Both the position numbers and the translations under genes were made by a program. Source: Verrucomicrobiia bacterium (GTDB lineage: Bacteria > Verrucomicrobiota > Verrucomicrobiia > Opitutales > Opitutaceae). Taken from it: a DNA stretch of 6,807 nucleotides. The notes under the pieces are model-generated. The model ran no database searches, was not told the origin of the DNA, and saw only the letters and a program-made list of their open reading frames with translations. This document shows, piece by piece, positions 5,840-6,807 of this stretch. Numbering within the stretch: the stretch's first letter is position 1; each line of letters starts with the position of its first letter. Location of the stretch: contig JAUHWE010000258.1 of assembly GCA_030424825.1 (NCBI GenBank), forward strand, positions 1-6,807. The letters run 5' to 3'.

Positions 5840-6807
5840 ATGAATTCCCGTAGCCAAATCGACCCCTTTTCCCTCACAACACTCGGAGATTCAAATATGA
5901 AAGTTCCAGCTCTAGGATTCGGCGGTGGAACACTGGGAGACCCAAACGAGATCATTTCGGAGCAGCAAGCTTATGGGACCATTGATACGGCCTACGAAAA
6001 GGGTATACGTTTTTTCGATACCGCACCCTGGTACGGCCTGACTAAGAGCGAACATCGGATCGGACAGTACCTTCGCCAAAAGCCACGCGACTCCTTTTCC
6101 CTAAACACCAAGGTTGGACGGGTCTTTTCCCGACCGGACAATCCGGAAACCTTCCACCAAGAACGCTGGGCCGGAGGGCTTCCCTTTCAGTTGCGATTCG
6201 ACTACTCTCGCAGCGGTTTTCAACGCTCCTACGAAGACAGTCTCCAGCGGCTGGGTCTCAACACCGTCGATTCGCTTACCGTCCATGATCTAGACTACAA
6301 ATTCCATCACGACGACGAAAGCGTGAACCACTGCCTCGACCAGCTCAGCCGTGACGGCGGAATCGACTGGCTGATCGAGAGAAAGGCTCGTGGCGAAATC
6401 AAAGCGATCGGAGCGGGAGTGAATCAGACCCTCATGATTCCGAAACTGCTGGAGCGGTTCGAGGATTGGGATTTCTTCCTCCTGGCGATGCCCTACACGT
6501 TGCTCGACCAAACGGCCCTCGATGACGCCTTCGAACTCTGTCAGAAGCATCGCATATCAATCATCATCGGAGCCGTTTTCGCTTCCGGAATTTTGGCTGG
6601 TCCCATCAATTCCGATTCGACCTACGCCTACCAACCCGCAGAACAGTCAATACTCGAAAAGGCTCGGGCAATCGAAACGATATGCCTGAAGCACGAAGTC
6701 CCGCTCGGAGCCGCCGCTTTGCAATTCCCCCTCGGGCACCCTCTTGTGGCCTCCGTAATCCCCGGATCCAATCAGCCCGATATCGTGGAGATTAACCTCG
6801 AGTGGAT
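5840..6807 (+). CDS. Aldo/keto reductase, L-fucose/D-threo-aldose 1-dehydrogenase-like, 3' end cut by window edge
   Basis: This is a cytoplasmic NAD(P)-dependent oxidoreductase of the aldo/keto reductase fold. 322 codons are visible and the family is usually about 320-340 aa, so only the last helix should be missing. The catalytic tetrad is visible as Asp60 and Tyr65 (FFDTAPWYG, 58-66), Lys91 (NTKVGR, 89-94) and His149 (TVHDLD, 147-152). The landmarks GGLPFQLRFDYSRSG (112-126), YTLLDQ (219-224), AAALQFPLGHP (291-301) and VIPGS (306-310) are typical of the subfamily that oxidises L-fucose, D-arabinose or related aldoses at C1 to lactones (pyridoxal 4-dehydrogenase is a relative). ATG 5840 was chosen because TTLGDSNMKVPALGFGG (13-29) is the conserved AKR N-terminal hairpin, and an internal start at 5897 would cut it. 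It is divergent from the efflux operon. A sugar-oxidation role is inferred from the subfamily. Confidence 0.9.
   Translation, partial: MNSRSQIDPFSLTTLGDSNMKVPALGFGGGTLGDPNEIISEQQAYGTIDTAYEKGIRFFDTAPWYGLTKSEHRIGQYLRQKPRDSFSLNTKVGRVFSRPDNPETFHQERWAGGLPFQLRFDYSRSGFQRSYEDSLQRLGLNTVDSLTVHDLDYKFHHDDESVNHCLDQLSRDGGIDWLIERKARGEIKAIGAGVNQTLMIPKLLERFEDWDFFLLAMPYTLLDQTALDDAFELCQKHRISIIIGAVFASGILAGPINSDSTYAYQPAEQSILEKARAIETICLKHEVPLGAAALQFPLGHPLVASVIPGSNQPDIVEINLEW
5885..5888 (+). promoter_or_regulatory. GGAG in front of the alternative reductase start (ATG 5897)
   Basis: GGAG lies 8 nt before the in-frame ATG at 5897, whereas ATG 5840 has no clear Shine-Dalgarno. This is the only argument for the shorter form. 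The conserved N-terminal hairpin argues for 5840. Confidence 0.3.

Noticed and set aside
6101..6550. Two minus-strand ORFs (6286-6101 and 6550-6290) inside the reductase
   Set aside because: The plus-strand frame has the full AKR catalytic tetrad and conserved motifs; the antisense ORFs have none.

Overview
The window looks like chromosomal DNA of a free-living Gram-negative bacterium of moderate GC. The outer-membrane efflux protein, the secreted lipoprotein with a sialidase-like propeller and a LamG-like domain, and the overall gene style would fit the Verrucomicrobiota/Planctomycetota group. That placement is an impression from protein style, with no marker gene behind it. No rRNA, tRNA, mobile element, CRISPR array or origin was seen.

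Layout: a tight minus-strand gene set fills about 83% of the window. Read 5'->3' on the minus strand it runs: a TolC-type outer-membrane factor (5648-4110), an OmpR/CusR-type response regulator (4108-3437, 1 nt after the TolC stop), a CusS-type sensor histidine kinase (3440-2055, ATGA overlap with the regulator), and after 23 nt a large lipoprotein (2031 to base 1, running off the left edge; 677 codons are visible with no stop). The lipoprotein has no complete ORF inside the window because it is cut by the edge. The short plus-strand ORFs of 60-141 codons lying over it are shadows. On the right, divergently transcribed, is an aldo/keto reductase of the L-fucose/D-threo-aldose dehydrogenase type (5840 to the right edge), which lacks only its C-terminal end.

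The 191-nt divergent intergenic region holds the most informative regulatory signal. At 5693-5714 there is a palindrome, TGACA-N4-TGTCA with an AAAA flank, that closely resembles the binding box of CusR-type heavy-metal response regulators. It lies just upstream of the tolC-like gene, whose operon encodes exactly such a regulator. The simplest reading is an autoregulated, envelope- or metal-responsive operon: the kinase senses something periplasmic, the regulator binds the palindrome, and the operon supplies an outer-membrane channel, itself, and probably a surface-anchored propeller lipoprotein.

The window is unusual in what is missing. There is no RND pump, periplasmic adaptor or metal chaperone next to the outer-membrane factor, although cus/czc/sil-type systems normally carry them. 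The last visible gene encodes a glycan-binding or glycan-degrading-looking lipoprotein instead. Its codon use (TTG-rich leucine) differs from the kinase, so it may be an independently acquired neighbour.
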